A DNA stretch of 64,000 bases, taken from the NCBI RefSeq assembly GCF_039969785.1, contig NZ_JBDVNC010000017.1:62001-126000 (forward strand). The letters are read 5' to 3'. The DNA comes from Shimia sp039969785 (GTDB taxonomy: Bacteria > Pseudomonadota > Alphaproteobacteria > Rhodobacterales > Rhodobacteraceae). The first letter of the stretch is position 1. Every line of letters begins with the position of its first letter. A model generated the notes under the pieces. It did no database searches, was not told the origin of the DNA, and saw only the letters and a program-made list of their open reading frames with translations. Shown one piece after another: positions 42,257 through 51,550 of this stretch. A program made the position numbers and the translations under genes.

Positions 42257-44746
42257 TTAGGCAAGCGTACGCGTAACTTCTTCACGCTCGAAGATCTCGA
42301 TAACATCCGCTGCGCGAATATCGTCGTAGTTTTCGAACGCCATACCGCATTCCTGACCAGATTGAACGTCTGAAACTTCATCTTTGAAGCGCTTCAGAGT
42401 TTTCAGTGTTCCTTCGTGAATTACCACGTTGTCTCTTAGCAAACGCACTCCTGCGGAACGGCGTGCGACGCCTTCTGTGACTAGGCAACCCGCGACTTTG
42501 CCAACACCGGAGACCTTGAAGACCTCTTTGATTTCTGCGTAGCCAATAAAGTTTTCACGAATTTCTGCAGACAGCAGTCCAGACGCGGCGGCTTTTACAT
42601 CATCCACAAGATCATAGATGACCGAGTAGTACCGAATCTCGACGCCCTTCTGGTTAGCCGTGTTTCTGGCTGATGCATTTGCGCGAACGTTAAAGCCCAT
42701 GATCGGTGCGCCGCTGGCTTCGGCCAGACCCACATCCGTTTCCGTAATGGCGCCCACACCGGAGTGCAGTACACGCACGCGGACTTCGTCGTTACCAATT
42801 TTCTCCATTGCTTGAACAATGGCTTCAGTCGATCCCTGAACATCTGCTTTGACCAGAATAGGCAATTCGGCGACGTTTTCGTCTTCCTTCGCCTTAGCCA
42901 TCAGTTGCTCCAAAGTGGTTGCGGCACCCGCCGCAGCGCGTTTGTCTTTCGCAACCTGTTCACGGTAGTTAGCAATCTCACGCGCTTGTGCTTCAGTGTC
43001 GACCACGTTCAGAACGTCACCTGCTTCCGGTGTGCCGTTCAGACCCAAAACCTCGACGGGAACCGACGGTCCAGCTTCCTGAACGCGTTCGCCCTTGTCG
43101 TTGATTAGAGCCCGGACTCGTCCGTACTGTTCGCCTACAACAAAGATATCACCCTGACGAAGAGTACCGTGCTGAATAAGAACCGTAGCAACCGGGCCAC
43201 GTCCAACGTCCAACTGGGCTTCGATTACAGCGCCTTGTGCGGCACGGCCCGGATTCGCTTTCAACTCAAGAATTTCGGCTTGAAGCGCGATGGATTCCAA
43301 AAGTTCGTCCAGCCCCTGACCGGTGATTGCAGAAACTTCGACGTCCTGAACTTCACCAGACATCTTTTCAACAATCACTTCATGCTGAAGTAATTCTGCA
43401 CGTACTTGATCCGGATTTGCCGCAGGGCGGTCAATCTTGTTGATTGCAACGATCATCGGCACGCCAGCAGCTTTGGCATGATTGATGGCCTCAACAGTCT
43501 GCGGCATGACCGAGTCGTCCGCCGCAACCACAAGCACAACAATATCCGTCACCTGGGCGCCTCGAGAGCGCATCGACGTAAAGGCCGCGTGTCCGGGTGT
43601 GTCGAGGAAGCTGAGAATCGCACCGTCTTTGGTTTTGACCTGATATGCACCAATGTGTTGCGTAATGCCGCCAGCTTCGCCTGCTACAACTTTCGCTTCA
43701 CGAATGGCATCCAACAAGGATGTTTTACCGTGGTCGACGTGTCCCATAATGGTGATGACCGGTGGGCGGGAAACAAGGTCTTCAACCTTGTCTTCGACAT
43801 CTTCGATCACATCTTCAACGTCAGAGTCCGAAACGCGCACAACTTTGTGCCCGAATTCTTCGATGATCAATTCAGCGGTGTCCGCGTCAATTGTCTGGTT
43901 CTGAGTAACCATCATGCCCATTTTCATGAGCGACTTCACGACATCGGCGACTCGTTCGGCCATACGGTTTGCAAGTTCAGACACGACGATTGCTTCGGGA
44001 AGCTGAACTTCGCGAATCACCTTTTCACGCTCAACCGGGCCGCCCATTGCCTTTTGACGGGCACGTTCCTGTTTACGCTTCATTGCCGCCAAAGACTTTT
44101 GACGACCACCTTCGCCAGACAAAGCCTGGTTCAGTGTCAATTTACCCGAACGGCGTCCGTCATCACGACCTTTGCTGCGGTTCTGACGTTGCTCACGTTC
44201 GTTCTTGCGAGGCGTTGACGCAGGCAATGGTTTATTTGCCGGAGCACGTGAAGGTGCATCGTGTTTGGGCTTGGCAACCACTGCAGCTGCTTCGGCGGCC
44301 GCGCGTTTGGCAGCTTCCTCAGCTTCGGTGCGCTTGCGCTCTTCGTCTTCCGCTTTTTTGCGCGCGCGCTCTTCTGCTTCGCGCTGCTCGCGTTCTTTAA
44401 TCTCGGCTTCCTGCCGGCGACGCTCACGATCTTCTGCGCGCGCCTTTTCTTCGGCGGCGCGTTTCGCAACTTCTTCGGCCTCACGGGCCTTCGCCGCATG
44501 AAGCGCTTTTAGCCGGCGTTCCATTTCCGCGTCAGAAATTCCAGCCGGACGGCGCGCGGGATCACCCGCGCCCTTAGCCGAATGTGCACCCGGCTTGGCC
44601 GCGCCTGGTTTAGGAACCACGACACGCTTTCGCTTGGTTTCCACCACGACATTCTTGGTCCGCCCATGGCTGAAGCTTTGCTTCACATTGCCAGGTCGGC
44701 TTCCACCGCGCAGACCCAAGGTTTTTTTACTGTCGTTATCGCTCAT
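42257..44746 (-). CDS. infB: Translation initiation factor IF-2
   Basis: 829 residues. A long N-terminal region (about 60-200) is highly charged, rich in Ala, Glu, Arg and Lys, predicted as coiled coil. The GTPase domain has GHVDHGKTSLLDAIR (G1), DTPGHAAF (G3) and AINKIDRP (G4). Beta-barrel and C-terminal fMet-tRNA binding domains follow. It brings initiator tRNA to the 30S subunit. It is the last gene of rimP-nusA-ylxR-infB and overlaps ylxR by 4 nt. Confidence 0.98.
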   Translation of the reverse strand: MSDNDSKKTLGLRGGSRPGNVKQSFSHGRTKNVVVETKRKRVVVPKPGAAKPGAHSAKGAGDPARRPAGISDAEMERRLKALHAAKAREAEEVAKRAAEEKARAEDRERRRQEAEIKEREQREAEERARKKAEDEERKRTEAEEAAKRAAAEAAAVVAKPKHDAPSRAPANKPLPASTPRKNEREQRQNRSKGRDDGRRSGKLTLNQALSGEGGRQKSLAAMKRKQERARQKAMGGPVEREKVIREVQLPEAIVVSELANRMAERVADVVKSLMKMGMMVTQNQTIDADTAELIIEEFGHKVVRVSDSDVEDVIEDVEDKVEDLVSRPPVITIMGHVDHGKTSLLDAIREAKVVAGEAGGITQHIGAYQVKTKDGAILSFLDTPGHAAFTSMRSRGAQVTDIVVLVVAADDSVMPQTVEAINHAKAAGVPMIVAINKIDRPAANPDQVRAELLQHEVIVEKMSGEVQDVEVSAITGQGLDELLESIALQAEILELKANPGRAAQGAVIEAQLDVGRGPVATVLIQHGTLRQGDIFVVGEQYGRVRALINDKGERVQEAGPSVPVEVLGLNGTPEAGDVLNVVDTEAQAREIANYREQVAKDKRAAAGAATTLEQLMAKAKEDENVAELPILVKADVQGSTEAIVQAMEKIGNDEVRVRVLHSGVGAITETDVGLAEASGAPIMGFNVRANASARNTANQKGVEIRYYSVIYDLVDDVKAAASGLLSAEIRENFIGYAEIKEVFKVSGVGKVAGCLVTEGVARRSAGVRLLRDNVVIHEGTLKTLKRFKDEVSDVQSGQECGMAFENYDDIRAADVIEIFEREEVTRTLA

Positions 44747-45375
44747 CTAGCTGTCTTTTCCTTCCCGGTGGCCCCTGCCACCGCAATTCCGCGTACGCCT
44801 TTTAATCTTTGGGCTTCCTCTACAACACGTTGAGCGAGTCCGCCAGACGCAAGCGCTCCATGTATCACAGTTTGTCTCCCAAATGCCAAACCCAATTCGT
44901 CTGCCGTTAGCCAGTCGATGTGTTTGCCCCCGTAAGGCGGACGAAGTTTGCTTTTTCCACGTCCTGAACCGTCTGATGCCTGCAACAGGATTTCCGCCTG
45001 CTCCTTGATCAACCAGTCTTTTACTTTTTCGTATCCAGCGATTGCGCTGCCTGATCTGCGCGACAGGCTGATCAGTTCAACGACCCGCCGGGCCAGTTGC
45101 TTTTCGACTTCATCGACCAGCCGCGTCGAAACTTTCACCTGAGTTTTGGCAGCGCGTGCGAAAAGCCCTTTGCCTGCCGCCTTTGATATCGCTTGCCGGT
45201 CAGCTGTCACCCAGATGCCGCGACCAGGTAGCTTGCCAGTGAGGTCAGGAAAAACCTGACCTTCAGGGCCAATTACAAAACGCACCATTCCACTGCACGG
45301 CGCGACCTTGCCGGTCGCGATGCACTTGCGTTCAGGCTGATCCGCCTTTTCTTTGGGTCGACCACCGCGTCCCAT
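44743..45375 (-). CDS. YlxR-type RNA-binding protein fused to L7Ae-like domain
   Basis: 210 residues. The N-terminal YlxR domain (DUF448) has RKCIATGKVAPCSGMVRFVI and GRGIWVTADR. The C-terminal half (about 90-180) has an L7Ae/L30e-like pattern (LISLSRRSGSAIAGYEKVKDWL). In alphaproteobacteria the two are commonly joined and lie between nusA and infB. RNA binding in ribosome assembly or transcription-translation coupling is inferred from family and operon. It is full length and overlaps infB by 4 nt. Confidence 0.88.
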   Translation of the reverse strand: MGRGGRPKEKADQPERKCIATGKVAPCSGMVRFVIGPEGQVFPDLTGKLPGRGIWVTADRQAISKAAGKGLFARAAKTQVKVSTRLVDEVEKQLARRVVELISLSRRSGSAIAGYEKVKDWLIKEQAEILLQASDGSGRGKSKLRPPYGGKHIDWLTADELGLAFGRQTVIHGALASGGLAQRVVEEAQRLKGVRGIAVAGATGKEKTAR

Positions 45376-45397
45376 GTCAAGCCTCTGAGGCCTGAGA

Positions 45398-47020
45398 TCA
45401 GGCCTCAGCCTCCTTTTCGCCGGTTTCTTCGCCGTCTTGTACTTCTTCTTCAGCTACAAGATCGGCTGGATCCACCCAGCCCAAAACGATCCGCGCTGTC
45501 ATTACCAAATCTTGTGCATCTTCCAGGCTTAGATCGAATGGTTCGAGAATACCGTCATCTTTGACGCGCTCGCCATCCACGGTTGTCCAGCCGCCCGCAA
45601 GCTCCCAATCGGCGCAAGTTGCAAAATCTTCCAGCGTCAGAACGCCATCTTTCGCCAACGCTTCAATCATCTGAGGCGTCAGGCCTTCAAATCCAACAAG
45701 GCTGTCTTCGACACCCAATTCGCGGGCAGCTTCAAGCGCTGCACGGTTCTGCGCTTCGAGGAAATCGCGCGCACGGGCCTGCAATTCGGCCGCTGTACCT
45801 TCGTCGACGCCATCAATAACCAGAAGCTCGTCAACTTCGACATAGCCCACTTCCTCAAGATTGGTGAAGCCTTCGGAAACCAACAACTGTGCAAAGAATT
45901 CGTCCAGGTCCAGTGTGCGCATAAACAGCTGAGTGCGCTCTTCAAACTCTTTCTGGCGGCGTTCGGATTCTTCGGCTTCGGTCATAATGTCGATGTCCAA
46001 CGCCGTTAGCTGAGATGCCAAACGCACGTTTTGACCACGGCGACCGATTGCCAGCGACAGTTGCTCATCAGGTACAACAACTTCGATTTTTCCGGCTTCT
46101 TCATCCAAAACCACCTTGGTGACTTCGGCTGGCTGCAAAGCGTTCACGAGGAATGTTGGCTGATCTTCATTCCATGGAATGATGTCGATCTTTTCGCCCT
46201 GCAATTCGTTTACGACGGCCTGAACCCGGCTACCACGCATACCAACGCAGGCGCCAACGGGATCAATTGAACCGTCGTATGAAATCACGGCAATCTTGGC
46301 GCGAGAACCCGGGTCACGGGCAACTGCCTTAATGTCGATAATGCCGTCGTAGATTTCAGGCACTTCCATTTTGAACAGCTCGGCCATGAATTCAGGCGCT
46401 GTGCGGCTCAGGAAAATCTGTGGACCACGTGTTTCCCGGCGCACATCTTTGATAAAGCACCGGATACGATCGTTCGGGCGATAGCTTTCGCGGCCGATTT
46501 TTTCATTGCGACGCAGAATGCCTTCGCCACGGCCAACATCAACGATGACATTGCCATATTCTTCGCGTTTGACGACGCCGTTGATAATGGTGCCCGCGCG
46601 ATCCTTGAACTCTTCGAACTGGCGATCCCGTTCGGCTTCGCGCACCTTTTGCAAGATCACCTGTTTGGCAGACTGCGCAGCAATGCGACCCATCTCAACT
46701 GGAGGTACTTCTTCGACGTATGCATCGCCAACGGCAGGGGCTTCCATGTACTGCTTGGCCTGCTCAACAGTGAACTCAGCCTGGTAGTTTTCCAGCAGAT
46801 CGTCTTCTACAACTGTACGCACGCGCGTAAATGTCGCCTTGCCGGTTTTGCGGTCGATTGCGACACGAATGTCCATCTCGGCGCCGTACCGCGACTTTGC
46901 AGCGCGCGCCAGAGACTCTTCCATCGCTTCGATGACCAAAGAAGGGTCGATCATCTTTTCGCGGGCCACGGCCTCGGCTGTCTGGAGCAGTTCCAGCTGG
47001 TTTGCAGAGGTAATTGCCAT
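45398..47020 (-). CDS. nusA: Transcription termination/antitermination factor NusA
   Basis: 540 residues. N-terminal RNA-polymerase-binding domain, S1 domain, two KH domains (AVVNELQGEKIDIIPWNED; LSLAIGRRGQNVRLASQL) and C-terminal acidic repeats with helix-hairpin-helix features (LVIDGVDEGTAAELQARARD). It modulates pausing, termination and antitermination. It is 2 nt downstream of rimP and 22 nt upstream of ylxR. The C-terminus ends in a Glu-rich tail. Confidence 0.97.
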   Translation of the reverse strand: MAITSANQLELLQTAEAVAREKMIDPSLVIEAMEESLARAAKSRYGAEMDIRVAIDRKTGKATFTRVRTVVEDDLLENYQAEFTVEQAKQYMEAPAVGDAYVEEVPPVEMGRIAAQSAKQVILQKVREAERDRQFEEFKDRAGTIINGVVKREEYGNVIVDVGRGEGILRRNEKIGRESYRPNDRIRCFIKDVRRETRGPQIFLSRTAPEFMAELFKMEVPEIYDGIIDIKAVARDPGSRAKIAVISYDGSIDPVGACVGMRGSRVQAVVNELQGEKIDIIPWNEDQPTFLVNALQPAEVTKVVLDEEAGKIEVVVPDEQLSLAIGRRGQNVRLASQLTALDIDIMTEAEESERRQKEFEERTQLFMRTLDLDEFFAQLLVSEGFTNLEEVGYVEVDELLVIDGVDEGTAAELQARARDFLEAQNRAALEAARELGVEDSLVGFEGLTPQMIEALAKDGVLTLEDFATCADWELAGGWTTVDGERVKDDGILEPFDLSLEDAQDLVMTARIVLGWVDPADLVAEEEVQDGEETGEKEAEA

Positions 47021-47022
47021 CT

Positions 47023-47604
47023 TTATTCCTCCTCGGACTCTTCAGTCTCGATATCGTCAAATTCGTCTTCATTCAGGATGCCAGCGTCTTTTCGTGCTTT
47101 CAGCATCTCTTTGATCAACTCGTCGGTCAGCACCAGCTTGGCATCTGCCAGCCAGTCAAATTGCAACCCGACGGTTACCGGTTCGCCTTTGTCGACAATG
47201 TTGATCAGCACTTCCTGGCCTTCAACACCTGCCAACACACCTTTAAACCGCTTGCGTCCATCAATCAGTTCATTGGTTTCGATTTTGGCGTCATAGCCCT
47301 CATACGTCTCAAAATCTTTGAGACGCGTCAGAGGGCGGTCAATGCCGGGGCTGCCAACCTCCAATACATAGGAGTCTGACAGCGGGTCTTCGACATCCAA
47401 AGTCGCACTGACAGCGTTAGAAATCGCCGCGCATTCATCAACTTCGATCCCACCACCGGGCTGTTCCGCCATGATCTGCAGGGTATGAGTATTGCCACCC
47501 ATCAGGCGCAAGCGCACCAGTTCGAACCCCATGTCTTCAATGACAGGGGTTATGATGTCAGCCAGTTTGCGGTCAATCGCCGCTTTGGCAATAAGATCAC
47601 TCAT
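47023..47604 (-). CDS. rimP: Ribosome maturation factor RimP
   Basis: 193 residues. N-terminal domain with ITPVIEDMGFELVRLRLMGG and SPGIDRPLTRLKDFE; C-terminal SH3-like barrel (RKRFKGVLAGVEGQEVLI). An acidic tail (EDEFDDIETEESEEE) is typical of the alphaproteobacterial form. It assists 30S subunit maturation. First gene of the rimP-nusA-ylxR-infB operon; a terminator for the upstream binding-protein gene lies 18-40 bp before the start. Confidence 0.95.
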   Translation of the reverse strand: MSDLIAKAAIDRKLADIITPVIEDMGFELVRLRLMGGNTHTLQIMAEQPGGGIEVDECAAISNAVSATLDVEDPLSDSYVLEVGSPGIDRPLTRLKDFETYEGYDAKIETNELIDGRKRFKGVLAGVEGQEVLINIVDKGEPVTVGLQFDWLADAKLVLTDELIKEMLKARKDAGILNEDEFDDIETEESEEE

Positions 47605-47621
47605 CTACGTGTTCCAAACAC

Positions 47622-47644
47622 AAAAAAACGGGCGCGCGGCCCGT
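47622..47644 (-). terminator. Intrinsic terminator ahead of rimP
   Basis: On the minus strand ACGGGC, loop CGCGC, GCCCGT is followed by TTTTTT. It ends the transcript of the peptide-binding protein gene (47749-49260) before rimP. Confidence 0.85.
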
Positions 47645-47748
47645 CGATCTTTCCCGGTGGAGCGTCAGGTCAGGACCCGAGCGCGCCGCTGTTGTCAGGG
47701 GATATACGTCTCATTTACTGAGTCTGCAAGGCCGAACTGAAACGCCCG

Positions 47749-49260
47749 TTATGCGCGCCACCAACGCTCGGCCAAACGGGCGCTGTCCAGCGTTGACAGG
47801 TTGCCCATTGCTGCCGGACGAGCAACCGTTTTTTGGCTCGCAAAAACGTAATCCGCAAAGACAGGAACGCCAACGGGTCCCTCGTCTCGAAGTAGTTTTT
47901 GCAAGTCTTGATAATGCGTGCGCCGCCGGTTTGCGTTTAGTTCAGAGCGGGCGGACAGCAGTAGGTTTTGGAAGGTAGGATGTTGCCAGTTGCTTAGGTT
48001 CCATGGTGCGTTCCTGGAATAGTACGTAGACAGAACCCAATCTTCTGTTGCCCGGCCATGTGAATTGCTCATCTGAATAGCACTACCTGCGTGGCCATTT
48101 TTGCTGTCTACAGATAATCCAATATGTCCAAGACCATCCCGCAAAAAGTTCCCTGCGATGTCGGCATCTGGAAACGCATATCCAGACTGAACCAGTGCAG
48201 CCCTATCGACGCCGGATTTTCGCAAATGAAACTGCGCTTTGTCCGTATCAAACGGAACTGCAGAGATATCTTTGGAGAAATACTGGTTGGCTGGGCCGAT
48301 GGGCGTGTCTGCCGCGACCTGGCCAAAATCGCTCAGGATCGTCTTTAGAAACTTTTCCCGATCGACACCGTGCCTGAGCGCCTGGTTCAAGTGAAATTGA
48401 TCTGATTGCGAGACGCCAGCCTGCATTGAGAACTGATAGTGCTGGTTGCCAGACACCCGCGATACATTCACGCCCCGCGTCGCCGTCAATTGCGTCGCAA
48501 AACGGGGCGGGACTTGACCAATCACATCAACGTCGCCATCCAAAAGCACGTCCATGCGTTCCCGGTCGGTATCCATGTTGACGATATCAAGTTCATCAAA
48601 AAAGCCCGCTGCAGAACCTTTGTAATGCGCGCTGACCCGCCGAGCCATCAAACGTTTACCGGGCTCAAAACTCTCAACTTTGTAAAGTCCGGTACCGATT
48701 CCGTTTTCCATCGCCAGTTCGACCAGACCAGCCGGATAGATGATCAGATGATAGTCGGCCAACAAATAGGGAAAGTCTGCGTTGGCTGCTACCAGATGAA
48801 ACTGAACCTGATGATCCGTTACTTTTTGCAGACCTGTGACAGACGATAGCAACGGCCCGGCAGGCGACAAATTCCCTGCGCCCATGTGCACGGCCATCGA
48901 TTCAAGCACATCATCCGCACCAAACGCCTTGCCGTTGTGGAATTGCACACCTTTGCGCAGATTGAATGTCCAGACACGGGCGTCGGGGCTGGCTTCCCAG
49001 CTTTCCGCCAGCTCTCCGCGCAAGGCACCGTCCGCACCAACTTCGGTCAGGCAATCGAACACCGCTCCGTGGGCCGCGATCATCATGAACAATCCGGCAT
49101 GAGTCCGGCTGTCCCAGTTATGTGCGCGACGTCCACCAGCAACAGCGGCACGCAAAACCCCGCCTTGTTTGGGCGCCGCCATCAATGCCATTCCGGACGC
49201 AGCCAGCACACCAGCAGCTGCACCGCTGGTCAACAAGCTACGTCTGCTAATTCTCGACAT
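47749..49260 (-). CDS. Peptide/solute-binding protein (SBP family 5), Tat signal
   Basis: 503 residues from the ATG at 49260. The N-terminus MSRISRRSLLTSGAAAGVLA carries a twin-arginine export signal. The SBP_bac_5 domain follows, with LAESWEASPDARVWTFNLRK, GVQFHNGKAFGADDVLESM and QALRHGVDREKFLKTIL. Such proteins supply dipeptides, oligopeptides or other solutes to ABC importers. No dpp/opp permease or ATPase genes are adjacent, so partner and ligand are unknown. Tat export of this class is known in Rhodobacteraceae but unusual in general. It has its own terminator before rimP. Confidence 0.87.
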   Translation of the reverse strand: MSRISRRSLLTSGAAAGVLAASGMALMAAPKQGGVLRAAVAGGRRAHNWDSRTHAGLFMMIAAHGAVFDCLTEVGADGALRGELAESWEASPDARVWTFNLRKGVQFHNGKAFGADDVLESMAVHMGAGNLSPAGPLLSSVTGLQKVTDHQVQFHLVAANADFPYLLADYHLIIYPAGLVELAMENGIGTGLYKVESFEPGKRLMARRVSAHYKGSAAGFFDELDIVNMDTDRERMDVLLDGDVDVIGQVPPRFATQLTATRGVNVSRVSGNQHYQFSMQAGVSQSDQFHLNQALRHGVDREKFLKTILSDFGQVAADTPIGPANQYFSKDISAVPFDTDKAQFHLRKSGVDRAALVQSGYAFPDADIAGNFLRDGLGHIGLSVDSKNGHAGSAIQMSNSHGRATEDWVLSTYYSRNAPWNLSNWQHPTFQNLLLSARSELNANRRRTHYQDLQKLLRDEGPVGVPVFADYVFASQKTVARPAAMGNLSTLDSARLAERWWRA

Positions 49261-49317
49261 TGATCCTACTCCAGCCAATTCCAAGCTAAATCACGCACAA
49301 ACCAGACGGCCTAAAAG

Positions 49318-50310
49318 CTACTTTGTCCAGACGTTTTGCAGGTTGTGCGCCAATTCATCCATGATTCGAACCAGTTCAGAACTAATCCCGGGTTCGCTCA
49401 GCGCATGCCCGGCATTTCGAATCATACGCAAATCCGCAGCAGGCCAGAGTTCTGAAAGCTCAAATGCCGACCGGGGTGGGCAAATCATGTCATAACGACC
49501 CTGAACAATATAACCGGGAATATCCTGAATTCGGTGCATATTCTCAAGAATGTGCCCATCCGTTTCCAGAAATCCCTTGTTCAGGAAATAGTGGTTTTCG
49601 AGCCTCGAAAAAGCGCGGGCATAATCTGCAGGAGGCTCACCACCTGAACCGTTCGAATAGACCGATGCCAGTGCATTTTCCCAGCTGGCCCAAGCGCGCG
49701 CAAATCTCACTTCGGTCTCGCGATCACCCGAAAACAGTCGAGAGTGATATGCTGTTATCAGATCATCTCTTTCGTCTTCAGGGACAAGATCAATAAACCG
49801 TTTCCACGTTTCTGGCCAAAACTGGCCAGCGCCTCCACCATAAAACCAGTCCAGCTCGGACTGACGCATCAGAAACACACCACGCAGAACCAAACTCATT
49901 GCGTGATTTGGATGTGTCTGTGCGTAAATCAGCGACAAAGTAGCGCCCCAACTGCCTCCAAAAACGATCCAGCTGTCGATGTTAAGCGCGGCCCGAATAC
50001 GCTCCATGTCCGCAACAAGATGCCATGTCGTATTGGCGTCGGTGCTGGCGTGCGGGCGCGAACGTCCACATCCGCGTTGATCAAACAGTATGATGCGAAA
50101 ATACTTGGGGTTAAAATAGCGCCGCATTGCAGGGCTACAACCACCACCGGGACCTCCATGAACAACAATCACCGGAATTCCATCCGGATTGCCCGATTGT
50201 TCGTAATACACACTATGACAATCACCCACGTCCAAGCGCCTCTGGTCAAATGGTTCGACCGGAGGGTAAAGATAGTGCACTGCGCGCTTTTGGCCGGAGT
50301 TTCTGTCCAT
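49318..50310 (-). CDS. pip: Proline iminopeptidase
   Basis: 330 residues, alpha/beta hydrolase fold of peptidase family S33. The oxyanion region is VVHGGPGGGCSPAMRRYF; the nucleophile is in FGGSWGATLSL; the catalytic Asp is near GRYDMICPP and the His in NAGHALSEPG. It removes N-terminal Pro from peptides in the cytoplasm. The ATG at 50310 with AGGAAGGAC is chosen over upstream in-frame codons that would overlap the divergent ubiG start. A peptide-binding protein gene is its neighbour. Confidence 0.93.
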   Translation of the reverse strand: MDRNSGQKRAVHYLYPPVEPFDQRRLDVGDCHSVYYEQSGNPDGIPVIVVHGGPGGGCSPAMRRYFNPKYFRIILFDQRGCGRSRPHASTDANTTWHLVADMERIRAALNIDSWIVFGGSWGATLSLIYAQTHPNHAMSLVLRGVFLMRQSELDWFYGGGAGQFWPETWKRFIDLVPEDERDDLITAYHSRLFSGDRETEVRFARAWASWENALASVYSNGSGGEPPADYARAFSRLENHYFLNKGFLETDGHILENMHRIQDIPGYIVQGRYDMICPPRSAFELSELWPAADLRMIRNAGHALSEPGISSELVRIMDELAHNLQNVWTK

Positions 50311-50359
50311 GTCCTTCCTATAAGGTTGAGACATCCCAATTGACCATGGATAAATCAAA

Positions 50360-51106
50360 ATGCAAGCCTCTCAAACCACCGTTGATCCCGCCGAAGTTGC
50401 CAAATTCGAAGCGATGGCCGCCGAATGGTGGGACCCCAAGGGTAAATTTAAGCCGCTGCATATGCTTAATCCGTGTCGTCTCGACTATATTACGACGCAG
50501 ATTGCGGCGGAATTCAATCGCAACTTGTCAGACCCTGAACCGTTCAGGGGGTTGCGATTGCTGGATATCGGTTGTGGTGGCGGACTGTTGTCCGAACCGA
50601 TGGCGCGGCTGGGCGCGTCTGTGACCGGCGCAGATGCGGCGCCGCGGAACATACCCGTTGCTCAGGTTCACGCGGAACAATCCGGCCTGACGATCGATTA
50701 TCGCCACACGACTGCCGAAGCGATGGCAGAAGCGGGCGAGCAATTTGACATTGTTTTGAATATGGAAGTTGTCGAACACGTCGCCGACCCGCAAAGCTAT
50801 CTGACCGCATGTCAGCAGTTGCTAAAACCGGGTGGATTACATCTTTGCTCAACCATCAATCGCAACGCCAAAAGCTTTGCAGTCGCGATATTGGGTGCAG
50901 AATTCGTCATGCGGTGGTTGCCCAAAGGCACGCATGAATGGAACAAGTTCATTACTCCAGACGAACTTGTCGACATGCTTCAAAAATCCGGTGTGACAAC
51001 CGTGGACCGCAAAGGGTTTGTCTTTAACCCTATTGCATGGAGCTGGTCGATTTCGGCGCAGGATTTAAGCGTCAACTACGTGACCAGCAGCTTGAAACCT
51101 GCCTGA
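50360..51106 (+). CDS. ubiG: Ubiquinone biosynthesis O-methyltransferase UbiG
   Basis: 248 residues. The start AEVAKFEAMAAEWWDPKGKF is typical of UbiG; the SAM-binding motif is LLDIGCGGGLLSEPMARLG; VVEHVADP and KGTHEWNKFITPDEL are conserved. It performs both O-methylation steps of ubiquinone synthesis. The gene is divergent from pip with 49 bp between the two start codons and converges on a marR-type gene. Confidence 0.96.
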   Translation: MQASQTTVDPAEVAKFEAMAAEWWDPKGKFKPLHMLNPCRLDYITTQIAAEFNRNLSDPEPFRGLRLLDIGCGGGLLSEPMARLGASVTGADAAPRNIPVAQVHAEQSGLTIDYRHTTAEAMAEAGEQFDIVLNMEVVEHVADPQSYLTACQQLLKPGGLHLCSTINRNAKSFAVAILGAEFVMRWLPKGTHEWNKFITPDELVDMLQKSGVTTVDRKGFVFNPIAWSWSISAQDLSVNYVTSSLKPA

Positions 51107-51109
51107 ATA

Positions 51110-51550
51110 TTAGCCGTCGTCGCTCAACCGGACACGCAGTTCACGCAATATGGGCAGCGCGGACCTGACTCGCCGTTCGCCCAATTGTTCAACAATGTCG
51201 CTGACCAGCGGCGCAATCCCGGCCAGTGCCGCATCTCTTGCGCTGCGACCAGCCGGGCTAATCGCCACCATTTTGCGCCGGGCATCATCCCAATCCGGGC
51301 GAATATGTACATATCCGGCAAGCTCAAGTTTACCCAACGTGTTGGTCATGGCCCCGCGTGTGACGTGAAATGTTTTGGCCAGTTGTGCGGGGCTTCGCTC
51401 GGCGTGCACACGGTCTAGATGGTTCAGAACTGTAAAATGCGACAGCTCCATGCCCTTGGGCAGAACTTTGGACAGCCGGGATCGGGCAAGCTGATCCGCC
51501 ATCAGGATCTCGCCAAACAAAGTAATCGCAAGGCCTTTGCTGTCGCTCAT
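51110..51550 (-). CDS. MarR-family transcriptional regulator
   Basis: 146 residues with a winged helix (SPAQLAKTFHVTRGAMTNTLGKLE as the HTH, GYVHIRPDWDDARRKMVAISPAG as the wing). It probably acts as a dimeric repressor responding to a small ligand. Its start is at 51550 and the stop of the upstream nitrilase gene is at 51551, so the genes directly adjoin and are likely co-transcribed. Its targets are unknown. Confidence 0.9.
   Translation of the reverse strand: MSDSKGLAITLFGEILMADQLARSRLSKVLPKGMELSHFTVLNHLDRVHAERSPAQLAKTFHVTRGAMTNTLGKLELAGYVHIRPDWDDARRKMVAISPAGRSARDAALAGIAPLVSDIVEQLGERRVRSALPILRELRVRLSDDG

Noticed and set aside
44200..44510. Low-complexity repeat or extra genes opposite the infB N-terminus
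   Set aside because: The repetitive look comes from the Ala/Glu/Arg/Lys-rich coiled-coil coding region of IF-2; the plus-strand frames here are shadows.
47605..47748. tRNA gene upstream of rimP, as in some proteobacteria
   Set aside because: No TTCGA-type T-loop and no cloverleaf could be formed; the hairpin present is an intrinsic terminator.
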